DNA of 64,000 bases from Cenococcum geophilum 1.58 (GCA_001692895.1 KV748203.1:1-64000), one strand, 5' to 3'; shown: positions 22,160 through 33,491, counted from the first letter of the stretch. Notes: a model not told the origin generated them from the sequence alone. Program-made: numbers and translations.

Positions 22160-24267
22160 AGGTGGCGCCGCACTTCAAAACTTACGCATACCCATCTTAC
22201 CATTAAAAACAATCGATTTCCTAACTTTTAAGACCTAATTCTCACAGCCTAGCGAGCTAGAGGTGGATTTATTTGTCGTTTTACCCCCTTTTCCCCAGCA
22301 GAAAATTCTTCTTAGGGGTGGTCCTAGCTTATAAGCGAGGCACGGACAGGAANACNAAAACTANAACTACTACTACGAATACNAATAGGGGCTAGTCTTT
22401 CTACTACCTTTTAGCCTAATCTCCCCAGAAATCTTCTAGTAGGATTAGTAAGGAGAAAGGGTATAAAGATAGTAAAAACTAGAAACCCCCCTATAAGATA
22501 TAAAATGCCAAGGCCTAATAGGGTCTAAAAAAAAACCTCCTATAGAAATAAGTGATGAAGGTTCTACATCTACTTTTTCTCCCCCTTCTCCTTCTCCTGG
22601 CCCGTTTAGGACAGGAGAAAAAAGAGGACATCCTTAGTCTTCTCCTGAAAAAGAAAACCAAAAACCTGCAAAAAGATAATAAAACCAATAACTACTACGG
22701 ATAGTATACCTAGTATACCTCCGTCTTCCCTTCTCCGGAAGAACATCTACATAAGGCTTTAAGAAGCCTAATCCAGGCCTATAGAGGGCTAGAAGGAGAA
22801 GAACAAGAAGAACAAGTTGGATAGCTAGTGGACTATACACACAATATCCTAATAGGAAAAAACCCCTTTGNAAAAGAAGAAGAAGAAGAAGAGGCAAAAG
22901 AGGTCCTAGAAGGACTAGTAGAAGAAGTAAAAGCTCTCCGTAAGGAGGTAGCTTCTACTAAAAATACTTACGCAGAGAGACTGAAGAAGGACCTCCCTTC
23001 TTTTTCGTCCTCCCNACCCTCCTNACCATTACCACCACTACCTTCTACCCCTTCTTCTTCTAGTAGGGGTTCTACTTCTACTAGAAGTAAGAAAAAGCAG
23101 CTATAAGAAAGGAANCTAGTCCTAATTACAGACGAAAAGGACCAACCTCTAGATACCTTCTCTATACGAAATAAAGTTAATTAACTATTTGCATCAAAAC
23201 TGCAAGTAAAAAAGCCAGTTTTAGCGTCTATAGCTAGAACTAAAGGAAAACAAAATATTCTCCTTATGACTACAGAAGAGTATAATGCAGATTTCCTAGT
23301 CAAATATAAGGAGATCTGGCATAACTGCTTTACCTTTTAAAGAGAACAAAAACTAGAACCATGGGTTCAAATTATAGCCTATGGGGTTCCTACCCTACCT
23401 TTCCTAGGAGAAGGAGGCTCTAAGCTTCTAAAAGAAGAGATTGAGACCTTTAATCCTATAAGGATATAAGGACTACCTAGATGGATCTTATCTAGTGAAA
23501 AAAGACACAATCTATAGACCAGATTTGGCTCTATAGTTTTTACTATAGAGAACGAAGAAAAAAGACAAGAAATCCTTAAGCAAAAAGAGATATTAATTGC
23601 AGGTACAGCTACTAAGGTAGTAAAGTACCTTAAAGTCTCTCCTACTACGCAGTGTAATAGCTGCCAAAAATTTGGCTATACAGGAGACAGATGCTCTACT
23701 AGGGCCTGTAGATATTGTGCGGCTGCATATCTATCTAAAGACTACTGCTGTCCTACCTGCTTAATAAGCGGTAGGCCTTGCAAGCATACCACCCCTCTTT
23801 GCATTAATTGTAAAGAAAAACACTTTGCTAATAGTAGAGACTGCGAGAATCTTAGAGCAGCTAAATTAGTACATAGTACTAGCGTAGAAGACTCTATAGA
23901 AGAATAAAATTAATAGAAGTCTAGAAGGAGGTAACTCCTACTAGGCTTTTAGGTTAAAAGATAGTAGAGAGTAAAAGGACAGAAATAAATTGCAAAAGGA
24001 CAGGGACAGGGGTTAGGATTTCTTATAGTTTTTCTTACCATTTTCTCATTCCCTAGTAGTTGTAGTATCTTAGTATTTTTACTAGGAAACTATAAACTCC
24101 TAATTTAGGGGTTTATAAACTACTAGGATATAGCTACTAGTACATATTAAGCTGCCCCAAAAAGGATTTATGTATATAGAACTATAGCGCCATAGCCCAG
24201 AGGCTGCATGCGCAGTATTGTACGTAGTATAATACAATGGATAAAAAAAAAAAAAAAAAAAAAAAAA
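22160..24267 (+). mobile_element. ORF1-only Tad-like LINE with poly-A tail and 15-bp TSD
   Basis: An exact 15-bp duplication AGGTGCTAGCCGTAA flanks the element at 22145-22159 and 24268-24282, and it ends in about 26 A residues (24243-24268). It carries one gag-like ORF1 and a ~330-bp 3' tail but no endonuclease or reverse transcriptase. It is a deleted or non-autonomous LINE probably moved in trans. CA/TG content is higher than in its gypsy C host, so it is younger. Eight N bases are scattered inside. Confidence 0.9.
22490..23907 (+). pseudogene. LINE ORF1 (gag-like, CCHC zinc knuckles)
   Basis: A Ser/Pro-rich N-terminal part (about 22540-22800) with frame shifts is followed by a Glu-rich coiled coil (EEVKALRKEVASTK near 22920). 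A long frame then runs to a stop at 23905-23907. The C-terminus has a run of Cys motifs: CNSCQKFGYTGDRC at 23653, CRYCAAAYLSKDYCCPTC, and CINCKEKHFANSRDC near 23810-23850. This is the nucleic-acid-binding ORF1 layout of fungal Tad-clade LINEs. A few TAG/TAA stops interrupt it. No start codon can be fixed. Confidence 0.85.
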
Positions 24268-24282
24268 AGGTGCTAGCCGTAA

Positions 24283-25200
24283 TTGGCCAGGAACGGGGAA
24301 ACCTTTATAGTTTCCAAGACGGAATTATTTATAGTAAACTCGGCGAATATAAGCCAGTTAATCCAGTCATCTTATAAATATAACGTATATATCCGAATAT
24401 ACTGTTCTATTATAGCGTTTATACGTTCTATTTAACCGTCTATTTCTAGGTAATATATAGTAGATAGTAGTGCTTTAATGCGGAGTCGTATAGTTAGTTC
24501 TTTTTAGAATATAGAGATAAACTGGCTGCCTCTATTGGAGATAATTATTTTAGGAAGTCCGTAGAGTTTCTATACGTAATCTAGAAATAGTTAGGCGACG
24601 GTAGGCGTTAACATATTAGGGCAGGCGATTAAGTGCCTTATCTTAGATAGTCGGTCTATAACTACTATAATGTTTATACAGCCTTTACTTACGGGGAGGT
24701 TAACAATAAAGTTAATTAAGATGTCCTTCTATCTTCGGTCCAGAATAGGCAGTGGCTTTAGGAGGCCGTTATACGTCTTATGCGAAGCTTTAGCTTATCG
24801 GTAGATATGGCAGCTAGAGACGTACCTTTATGTTATATTATACATATTCGGCTAATAGTATTCTTATTAGAGTAGTTCTAGGGTTTTTCCTTAGCCTAGG
24901 TGGCCGGCTACTAGTAGATCGTATATATGTTCAAAAAGCTTAAGCTTAAGTTTGTTATGGTTAGGTATAACTAGGCGGTTCTAATAATATAAGCGGTTTC
25001 TATAAGCTTTGCATTTACTTAGAGAAATCTTTTTAGAGCGTCTAATACCATCATATATTAGCTTAAGCGTCTCTTAGATAAACTCGTCATTTAGGTATTC
25101 GTTGGCTATAATCTGCTTAATTAATTAATTAGTTATTTTAAGGACGTGTACTATAAGGTCTTTAGTAGGAGGGTTAAATAGTTTAGGGCGAAGCAGGGTC
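24283..25200 (-). pseudogene. Gypsy C integrase core
   Basis: Minus-strand integrase between the RNase H and the LINE. The assignment rests on position between RNase H (about 25700-25300) and the integrase tail at 21500-22144 and on residual core-like frames. RIP stops are frequent. The integrase start region near 25150-24850 includes the eroded zinc-binding part. Confidence 0.75.
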
Positions 25201-26720
25201 TGATTTTGGTAAGAGCGCGCTTCTTTTAGGGCTGGCGCGTCTTGCAAGCGTTGGGTTAGGGCGTTAGGCTTCTAACCTTGCACGCCTAGGCGGTACGTAA
25301 TTAAAAATTAGAAATAAGACAGATATTCTAACTAGCGGGCCTAATAATAACTTAGCTGTTTCGTGGTCGTAAAGTACTGCAGGTTCTTATAGTCGCTAAG
25401 GACCTTAATTGGAAATCCGGCGCCTTCTAGTTTGGGTTGCTATTGTTCAAAATATCTAATAATAGCTAACAATTCCTTATTATAGATCTCGTAGTTATAT
25501 TCGGCTAGGCTTAGTCGTTTTAAGAAGTAAGCTATGGGGTATAATACTCCATCCTTGTTATATTGAGATAGGATACCTTTAGTAACGTAGTCAGATAAGT
25601 CGGCTTCTATAACACTTATTTAGTTTAGGTTAAAGTATTAGAGCATAGGCGCAGTAGTAAACATAACCTTTAGATAGGTAAAGGCCTTCTTATATTCCTT
25701 ATCAAAGACAAAGACTTTATCCTTTTAGGTTAGAGCTATAAGGGGTAAAACCAGAGCGGAGAAGTTATTAATAAACCGTTAGTAGAAATTAGCAAATCCT
25801 ATAAAGGCTCTTACGTCCTTAACATTCTCGGGTTTTTACCAGTTTACAATTACTTTGACTTTCTTTAGGTCTATTTATATACTATTTATAGAAATAAGGA
25901 GTCTAAGGTATAGAACTTCCGTTTTATAGAACTTGTATTTATTTACATCTAATTATAGACCAGCTCCGTGCAGGGCTTATAGAATAAGGTCAACGTGTTT
26001 CCGATATTTGGTTAGGTTATTACTATATATTAGGATGTCGTTAATATAAGCAGTATAGAAGATGTCCAGGTAGGGACACAGGGTATTATTTATATAATGT
26101 TAAAACGAGCTTGGAGCGTTTATAAGGCTAAAGGGTATTACTAAGTATTTAAATAGTCTATATCGGGTACGAAATATAGTAAGCTATTTATCTCCCTTTA
26201 TAATATAGAGACAGTTAAATATAGAGATAATATCGAGTTTCGTATAGTAACGAGCCTTACTTAATTAGTTTAGCGTCTCTTATATTAACGGGATTAGATA
26301 TCGGTTCTTAACGGTAACGGCGTTAAGAGCTCGGTAGTCTACACAAAAGCGCAAACCGCCTCTGGGTTTCTTAATAAAGATTACTAGTGCGGCTACAGGC
26401 GACGAGCTTACTCTAATAAATCCTTTACTTAGGTTCTCGTCTAAATACTTTTATAGTACTTAGAGTTCGTTTTAGGATATCCCGTATAAGGGTCCAAATC
26501 TAGGCTGTTTTCCTTCTTTAAGTATAATCTTATAGTCGTATAGTCGGTGTTCTAGTAGCTTATTAGCTTCCTTTCGTAAGAATGCATCTAGGCGATAATA
26601 ATACTCTATTAGTATCTTCGTAGCAGGGTCGGTATGCTTCTTTAGTGCCAAGGCCTTCTTAATATCGGCCATCGTAACAGCGAAGATCGTATGCTCGGGT
26701 TTCTTAGCAAGTTGCGCTAA
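25200..26720 (-). pseudogene. Gypsy C RT and RNase H
   Basis: On the minus strand an open 66-codon stretch (26672-26472) gives ADIKKALALKKH and KQPRFGPLYGIS, the leader of Tf-type RT. RT motifs follow downstream, including a YIND box (YIDD with one Asp lost) near 26030-26055, and RNase H runs to about 25300. One catalytic Asp survives, so this element is less damaged than A and B. Low-stop stretches suggest later or weaker RIP. Confidence 0.88.
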
Positions 26721-28330
26721 CGGGGTAGCTCCAATTATTCGGATATCTAGGGTGCCGAGCGCGCTTAGATTGCTCGTAGTTTCTTACTTAGGTTTAGGTA
26801 TCGGAGTCTTAGGTATACTACGTAGGTAATTCGGCCTAAGACCGTGCGTTTGCCATTAAATCCAAATACGTCAATATGCCGGCCGAGGGGGGTTAGGGTA
26901 AAACCATTATCTTACGCGAAGATCTTATTAATAAATCCTATGCCACTAGCTCCTATATTAATTAGGACTTAAGCATTAGCCTATTAATTATTCTACCAAA
27001 GACAACAGTTAATGGTTATACTATAATCCTAAGAGTTAGAGTTCGTAACATTTAAAGCGTTTAATAAGATCCTAAGGCAGAGCCGTCCTGGAGAGCGACT
27101 TAACTCTAAGACGTGCCTTTTAGTAGCGAGCGGGAAGGGGTTCCTATAGAACGTTAGTTGTAGCTTCGCCCTTATAAGTGGTGCTTACTAGACATAGGGC
27201 TAGAACTAGGTAAAGATTAGGGGCGGTAACCAGAAGATCAATACGGTGAACGGTTGCTAGTATTAGCCGTTTGTAAATCGTTTTAGGGCGTAGGTAAAGG
27301 GATAAGATAATATCTTAAGATATAGTCCTTACTTCCGTACTTAAAGTAGAGACCTAGCTTAATGCGTCTTTCTTATTTAGGGGACCCTAGTGGGGCGTAC
27401 TCTAGGGTTCCAGTGTTAATATTCATAGCGTTAGGGTGCTTAGGCTAAGATGACTTAGTAGATGTTTACGGGGCTATTATATTATATTAAGGAGCGTGTT
27501 TCGGTGTTAGGCGTAGTATATCATTATACCGTTTATTAACGACGTTTATACAGGCGTTAAGGGCTCCTAGTAGGTCTACGCCTATTAGGAAGGTTTTTAG
27601 TTTAGGGCTTAGAGATTTAATAAGGCTATTAATTAGTGCGGAGTCGTTTTAGCCTATTTCCCTTACATAACGGTTAAATTTGGAGAAGTATACTAGGAAA
27701 CTTTTCGTTTCTTAAGCTATGTGGTTTATCTTTCTCTAGGCAGTGGCTTAGCGGTTTAGGTTACCGTATAAGGCTTTTAGAAGTACAACTAGGCTTTATA
27801 CTAAGGTTGGCTAAAGAGGTTTAATAAGGTCAGCTACCTCTCCTCTTAGTTAACTTAGGGCGTAATAGAGTTAGTTAGCTTTAGTTAGGTAACGGTTAGC
27901 ATTACCAGTTAGCTTATTTTTAAGCTAGCTTAGGAATAATTAGAGTTCTCACCGTTTACTAGTAAATACTAGGGGGTCTAGTAGTTATTCGGATCGTTTT
28001 GGTATAGTAGTTAGTTTAAGGTGGACAGCTGCTATAGGTTTAGGGCTTACATTCCGCGTGTTCATCTCTAGAGATAGTGTTCGGTCTTAAGGCCCTAACG
28101 TAAGTATCTTAAGTGTACAGATTTCCTCTTAGAGGTCCTTAATTAATCACTAGTATCGTGCTTCTTATTTAGCTTATTATTAATTTAAAGTGGCTTAGTT
28201 TTATATAAGGGCGTCTATAAAAGACTTCTATATCTCTGCCAGTTATTCTTAAAGTGCGGATATAATGCCGGCGGTCGTCATAGAGGCTTTAGGGTTATTC
28301 TGCATTTCGGAGGTGGTATATAAAGTTAAC
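26720..28330 (-). pseudogene. Gypsy C gag and protease
   Basis: The protease site on the minus strand near 26955-26905 reads VLINIGASGIGFINKIFA, the D-T-G type site with Asp changed to Asn. Upstream (higher coordinates) a gag-like region runs to about 28300, next to the 5' LTR. No zinc knuckle could be placed with confidence. Stops are RIP-type. Confidence 0.75.
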
Positions 28331-28339
28331 GCAACGTAG

Positions 28340-28706
28340 TGTCACGGAGTAAGTATAAGCGGCGATAATATATAGCAAGGTAGATATTATTAAGCTATAT
28401 ATATAAACTATATAAAAAGTCAAGACGTTGCGTAAGAAGAGAAGGCAGGAAATGGGAAAAAAGGGTATATATTATTAGCTTAGTTGCTTAGTTAACACGT
28501 ACACGGAGTAGAATAGGATTTAGGTAGTAGTCCTAGCAGAACTTAGTAGAATTTAGTAGAACTTAGCGGAATATAGCAGAATATAGCAGAATATAGCAGA
28601 TTGCCGTCAGATTGCCGCAAATTGCCATCTTATGGTTAGTCTTTAGTTGCTAAGTCGGTGGAAATAGGTGGACGTGTGCAAGGTGTTACGGGGGTGTCCT
28701 GTAACA
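28340..28706 (-). repeat. 5' LTR of gypsy C
   Basis: Starts TGTCACGGAGTAAG and ends GTCCTGTAACA, the better preserved of the pair. Confidence 0.92.
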
Positions 28707-28711
28707 GATAA

Positions 28712-29480
28712 GACCCTTAACTTAGATTTAAACTATAAACTAAAATTAATATAATAGGACCTATAATTAAATAAATTTAGCTAATTAACGCGTATAACTT
28801 CGCTAATTAAATAAAGCAGCTAACGGAACTATTATAAAGTAAATTAGTATACGCTTAAACAGTATAGGAATAGCACGTAAATAAGGGATAAGCTCCTATA
28901 TAGGACTTTAAAAAAGGAGATATAGTTTACCTAAATATACAAAACCTAAAGACTTAACGACCGTTAAAGAAACTTAACTAGAAGTTTATAGGCCTATACT
29001 AAATTAAGAAGAGATTAAGCCTATATACTTATAAGCTTAAACTACTAACTAAGATAAAAATATATCTGACGTTTTATATAAGCTTGCTATAGCCCTTAAG
29101 GGATAAACCTATAACTCGCGATATGCCGCCGCTACCTCCCGTAATTATTAATAATGGTAACGGTTTTTACTTTATTAACTTGATTAATAATATATAATAG
29201 AAAACATAATTAAAACAATTTAAACTTCTTATTAAGTAGGAAGGATATAAAATATAAACCTAGGAAACCTATAAATAGATTAAGGCTAATACGCCTTCTC
29301 TAGTAAAAGAATTCTATAAAGACTATCCTTTGCGGCTTACTCTAGCTAGATGGATATAATATAAAAGTAAATAACTGCCACCTAATATAAATATACGAAA
29401 TATAATAGTAGGAAACTTAAAATTAAAAAGAACTTAAAATACGTTATAATATTTATAATATAATTATATAATACGTAAGA
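28712..29480 (+). pseudogene. Gypsy A integrase C-terminus and chromodomain-like tail
   Basis: The frame continues from 20917 with LRFKL, KGDIVYLNI.NLKT.RPLKKL and an integrase tail. A segment near 29200-29340 (YKI.T.ETYK.IKANTPSLVKEFYKDYP) sits at the chromodomain position and ends like one. Stops are RIP-type. This completes the gypsy A polyprotein. Confidence 0.8.
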
Positions 29481-29486
29481 TATTAA

Positions 29487-29626
29487 GGAACTTTAACCGC
29501 ACGGTTAAAGTTGTCTAATTAGTTAGATTTGCCTTGCCAAGACCCTCTATAAAGATATTAGTTTTACTTACCGCCTTAACTAAGCTAATAGTAATTTTCT
29601 ATCCCGGGGATAGAAAATCCTAATTA
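29487..29626. repeat. Double-hairpin 3' module of gypsy A, shared with copia
   Basis: Hairpin 1 (AACTTTAACC arms at 29489-29498 and 29503-29512) is followed by TCTAATTAGTTAGAT, identical to copia. Hairpin 2 at 29594-29618 has 12-bp arms. The spacing is close to that in copia (about 82 versus 88 bp). Confidence 0.75.
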
Positions 29627-29737
29627 GTCTATTTAATAATAGAACCGGTAAAACTCTATACCGCTACTTAACGTAAGTATATAAACGCGATAAGTAATAA
29701 GTCTTAACTAAAATTAAATTATTTTAAACCTTTAGCT

Positions 29738-29750
29738 AAAGGGGGGGTAC
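29738..29750 (+). promoter_or_regulatory. Polypurine tract of gypsy A
   Basis: AAAGGGGGGGTAC immediately precedes the 3' LTR start at 29751, the expected plus-strand primer site for reverse transcription. Confidence 0.75.
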
Positions 29751-30125
29751 TGTAACGGGACTAGCCTAGTTATAGTAGGAACGTCTTAGTAAAATACTTA
29801 ACGGATAAACTCCGACGCTTTAATTAGATCTAACCAAATTCTGCTAGATTAATTAACTTCTACTAACTTCTACTAGCTTAATTAACTTCTACTAAATTCT
29901 ACTAGATTAATTAAATTCAACTAAAGCCTGTTAAAGACCGCGTGTGTATATACGCACGCATTGACCACCAAGCCCCTAATTATTCAATTATAAGATTCTC
30001 TTATTATTCCCTTCTCTTCTTTACGCAACGTCTTGTCCTTAGTAAGAGCTATATACCCTTAGATTTAGATAGAATTTATATTATTCCTTTAGATCTTCCC
30101 TAAAGCCTTTTCGCGCCCTTATATA
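29751..30125 (+). repeat. 3' LTR of gypsy A
   Basis: Starts TGTAACGGGACTAGCC. It is longer than the 5' LTR because of a local tandem duplication at about 29840-29880. Confidence 0.9.
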
Positions 30126-30748
30126 GACCTAAGATTACTATTAGTATAATAAAGTTTATAATAGACAATTACCTTATTAAAAACTAGGATACTATAGAGT
30201 TTATTAAGACTATATCTAGGGACGATTAAGTAGAGATACTAATATTAATTATAAAGGAAAGGCGTATAGCCATATTAAGCGAGCTTAGATTAGAGGTAAA
30301 GAACTATATAATTAAAAATCTAATAAATTATTAACAGAAAGAGAAAAATCGGTATCCCTATGGCATTCTTCCTATATATCTTGTAGTTAATGACCTTCCG
30401 AAAGACTTTCCGCCTACGGCTTGGACTTGTATAGTCTGCGAAGGCTTATATAGTAAATGGGATTTAGTAGTAATAGTAAATTATAGAATCTATAGCTTTC
30501 ACGAAAGAAAGTATAAGAATGAGGATAGTATATATATTAAGTGTAATAACTAGAAAACTAAAGTGGATTAGATTTTAGGCGATATTATTTATAAAATAAA
30601 ACTAATTAGATAATATTACCATCTATAGCTTGTCCGGTTAGTGATAAATTTATTATATATATATATATATATAATATATTTAATAATTATAAGAAATAGG
30701 AAATATATTTTAACTTTAATAATATTTTTATATTTTAAATGACGATAT
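30126..30748. other. Degenerate sequence right of gypsy A
   Basis: A plus-strand frame near 30360-30600 is fairly coherent (VVNDLPKDFPPTAWTCIVCE, then RIYSFHERKYKNEDSIY) but is not recognised. An AT microsatellite lies at about 30652-30682. Confidence 0.4.
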
Positions 30749-30950
30749 CTACTATATATACTAGTAATAGTCGTTTTTCGCTATCGCGGGAAGGGAATAG
30801 TAAGAGGTGATAGACGTCTATAGATTGCTGCGCACAGACACTTTTTTGCCCTATTTCGCATATATTAAGCGCCGGATACGGTTTCCAAAGGCCTCTAGCT
30901 ATTCCCTTCCTGCGATAGCGAAAAACGACTATTATTAGTATATATAGTAG
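30749..30950. mobile_element. 202-bp MITE with 52-bp terminal inverted repeats
   Basis: 30749-30800 and 30899-30950 are reverse complements with about two mismatches, beginning CTACTATATATACT and reaching inward to GGGAAGGGAATAG. The 98-bp centre is RIP-poor and non-coding. Flanks show no convincing target-site duplication, so superfamily is unknown. Confidence 0.85.
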
Positions 30951-31423
30951 GCCTGCCTGTTATAGACCCTCGTTAGGGCTTATAGAGACTTAGCGTATAT
31001 ATATAGATATATCCTTTCCTTAACCTTTTTTAGTCCTTAACTTGGAATTCTAGTTACCTAGTTACTAATAGATTTATTCTATTAACTAAGCCTTTTATAG
31101 TTTTCTATATATATATATTTAAAGTTAATTTATTAAAATAATTATTAAATATACCCGCTAATAACATTAAACAACACGTTTCTACTACTAAGAATAGGCA
31201 TTTTAATTAAACTTGTGACTCTTATATCTCTAACCACATAGTATTAAACCTTGCTGCCTCGCAGCACGTACTTGTAGGTTGCGTATTCACATATCTCTAT
31301 CCTTTTTCTAATCGTTTGGATTAGTATACTACCCGGCTTCGCTTAAAAATGACGACGAGCTCTAGTAGATCTGGTACTTGCCATAAAAGTAATTGCGGTT
31401 ATTTAAATAACAAGCACCGTTAC
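30951..31423. other. AT-rich sequence, no gene seen
   Basis: No coding frame, inverted repeat or known element was recognised before the solo LTR. CA/TG pairs are more frequent from about 31150 on. Confidence 0.4.
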
Positions 31424-31611
31424 TGTCGGGAATGAGGCAATTTGCCGTCACGTGATGGCAAGTTGCCATCACGTGTCGCCGCGGCACTAGCGTGGCGAGG
31501 AGCCTTAAGCTCCTCGCCCTTCCTCATTCCAATAAAATAAGCTTTATCAACTAACATCACTGTAACCTACTCAAGTAGTCGTTATTGGTGAGTCACCCTG
31601 TGTGACCAACA
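31424..31611 (+). mobile_element. Solo LTR of the copia family with exact 5-bp TSD
   Basis: It begins TGTCGGGAATGAGG and ends TGTGACCAACA, matching the copia LTRs at 5166 and 20069. It is flanked by GTTAC at 31419-31423 and 31612-31616. It is nearly RIP-free. It contains a 27-bp palindrome (31449-31475) centred on GGCAAGTTGCC with CACGTG at both ends, and the GCGAGGAGC hairpin at 31495-31517. LTR-LTR recombination is the usual origin. Confidence 0.93.
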
Positions 31612-31616
31612 GTTAC

Positions 31617-33490
31617 CAAAAATGCAATTATTACGGTTGTAATGCAATATAGAAAGTGTACCAATCTCGTAGGCATCCACAGTACACGCTTTATAAGGAA
31701 TGCTTTAATTATCTAGGTTCTAGTCTGGATAGGACTAAGCCTAGAGGTTAGATTAAGGTAGGGCTATCTAAAGTATAGGGTACGACAGCAACTAGCTAGA
31801 GGGCTTATTTTCCTATACAAATTCGGTAGTTATAGAAAGAAATATTACTTATAATTATTAGTAGAATAGGGTATGTTATAATATACAATTATTTACAGCC
31901 CTAATAATGCGTTAGCCATTTTGCACCCTATAGCCAAAATTGTTTTCTATAAATATCTATTCAAATGCGGTCTATATAAAGCGTGTAAAAAGGTAATTAA
32001 CAGCAATACTAAGAGGTCGTAGCGGCTCGGGAGAAAGCGCGATAACGCGAGGTAGAAGAATTAGATATTATCGTAATAAGCTAGGCAATAAGGGTATAGG
32101 ATAGTTAGAATGAAGGAGGATGGCGCTACGGACATCACCTATAAAAATGGTCACGGATTACTATGGGCTGTATATGTTCTATGCCTTTCTACGTGGCGGG
32201 ATTGTAGGAGAGTAATACTTTGGCGAAGAGTAATAGGGTAGGGCAATAGCCGGCCATCAGGCATCTTAAGAAGAGCAGACTGCGTATATATATATTTTCA
32301 GCTGCTATCTGCTTGCTTATACTTGTAGTAGTTAGGGTAAGAGTAATTTACTAACCTTCCTAATCTCGACTAGAATACGCGGTCCTATTATATACCGTCC
32401 TCTTAAGATATAGCACGCAATCCACAAAGTCTTATAGATGTCGCACTACCTAGAAGAGCTATAAAAGCATTAAGGTTACCGCTATTACTATAGCTTAGGC
32501 GTAGCAATTTTTAGCATAAGATTACATATCTGGGAGTAATAGTAGGTTGCGGAGAAAGCGCAGGAGTAGGTTGCGGGTCTACTTAGATAAAGCCTTTACT
32601 GTAAGGTTACCTAATTCTATAGGCGGATTTTCAATCGGCCCGCAAGTAACTATATTCGTAGTAACACTGGAATCTTAAGTAGAGCAACTAGTAGTAGTAG
32701 CTCTATCCCTTTAGCCCTATTCTAAAATATTAAAAGATCTAGGGAGTAGCTGCATATAAATAAGTCGTAGACATTTTTCTAATTAAGAAAGTTGCGTATT
32801 AATTTTCTAAAAAAGCGCTAAGCTCGCTATTTTATATACAAAAAAAGTCTATATAGGCATTTTAGAAAAAGTTAATATACACTTATTATAGTATATCTTA
32901 TCTAGAATGCTAGGGTTATAGGGTTATTTTAAAGAGTCCATAACGGTTTACAGAGCGGATTTGTATAGAATTCCTACGTTCCTTGCGTAATCGACTAGGG
33001 CCTTCTATTATTTAGCCTAGACCTATTATTTCTATACTTCGGTCCTTTATTATATGCCGTAGCTTAAGCATCTCTTAGTTTTTATCCAAGGCCCCTTAAT
33101 AATACGGTATACTTATAACGATATTCTAAGCGTACTTAAGGCTATCTAGCTTTCCAATTCCAAATGCTTTATAGTACGATTTCCATAGCTAGTTGATGCC
33201 GATATTGACTAAAAGGAAGTAATTGACCAGATAATAGAGGACAGAAGTCTACTATTTTAGCTTATTAGGTTAGAATATAGGGTATTATAGGGAATAGATA
33301 AGGATAAAAGGATTCCTAATTTAGATACTAGTTATAATTTAGGTTAGAGAGAGGGGGTTTTATTTAGTCTAGCTTATAATAGATTAAGAGAGTTTATAAT
33401 AAAGAGTTATAGCGTTTTCACTCCGTTACCTATATAACTTTAAGCTATTTAAAATCCTATATAAAATATAGTTATTATAGTATTAGACTT
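31617..33490. other. Unassigned 1.9-kb stretch, moderate RIP
   Basis: A plus-strand stretch near 32030-32200 (KRDNAR.KN, IVRMKEDGATDITYKNGHG) is coherent for about 60 codons but unrecognised. 32640-33480 is AT-rich with no supported frame. Confidence 0.35.
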
Positions 33491-33491
33491 A

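Larger units (their letters stand above)
20923..28706 (-). mobile_element. Gypsy C: chromodomain Ty3/gypsy element, reverse strand, in gypsy A integrase
   Basis: Two 367-bp LTRs, 20923-21289 and 28340-28706, start TGTCACGGAGTAAG (RIP form TATTACGG on the left) and end CCTGTAACA or CCCGTAATA. An exact 5-bp TSD GATAA flanks it (20918-20922, 28707-28711), and excision restores the gypsy A frame. Minus-strand order is gag, protease, RT, RNase H, integrase and chromodomain. A polypurine tract sits beside the 3' LTR (ACCCCCCC on the plus strand at 21292). A Tad-like LINE splits it at 22160-24267. Confidence 0.93.
1249..30125 (+). mobile_element. Gypsy A: Ty3/gypsy LTR retrotransposon, host of the whole nest
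   Basis: LTRs at 1249-1585 and 29751-30125 are clearly homologous over their length. The internal region reads gag, protease, RT, RNase H, integrase and a chromodomain-like tail on the plus strand, but it is split by two insertions. The frame rejoins exactly when 5166-20225 and 20923-28711 (each including one TSD copy) are removed. RIP stops are found throughout. The outer TSD is weak: AACC before the 5' LTR and GACC after the 3' LTR, differing by a RIP-type G-to-A. Chromovirus membership is inferred from the tail. Confidence 0.9.

Noticed and set aside
22634-22897. 87-codon minus-strand open frame
   Set aside because: It lies opposite the Glu-rich and Ser/Pro-rich part of LINE ORF1 and is Leu-rich as expected for a shadow frame.
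30652-30682. CRISPR-like or telomere-like repeat
   Set aside because: It is a plain TA microsatellite. No spaced direct repeats or TTAGGG runs occur in the window.
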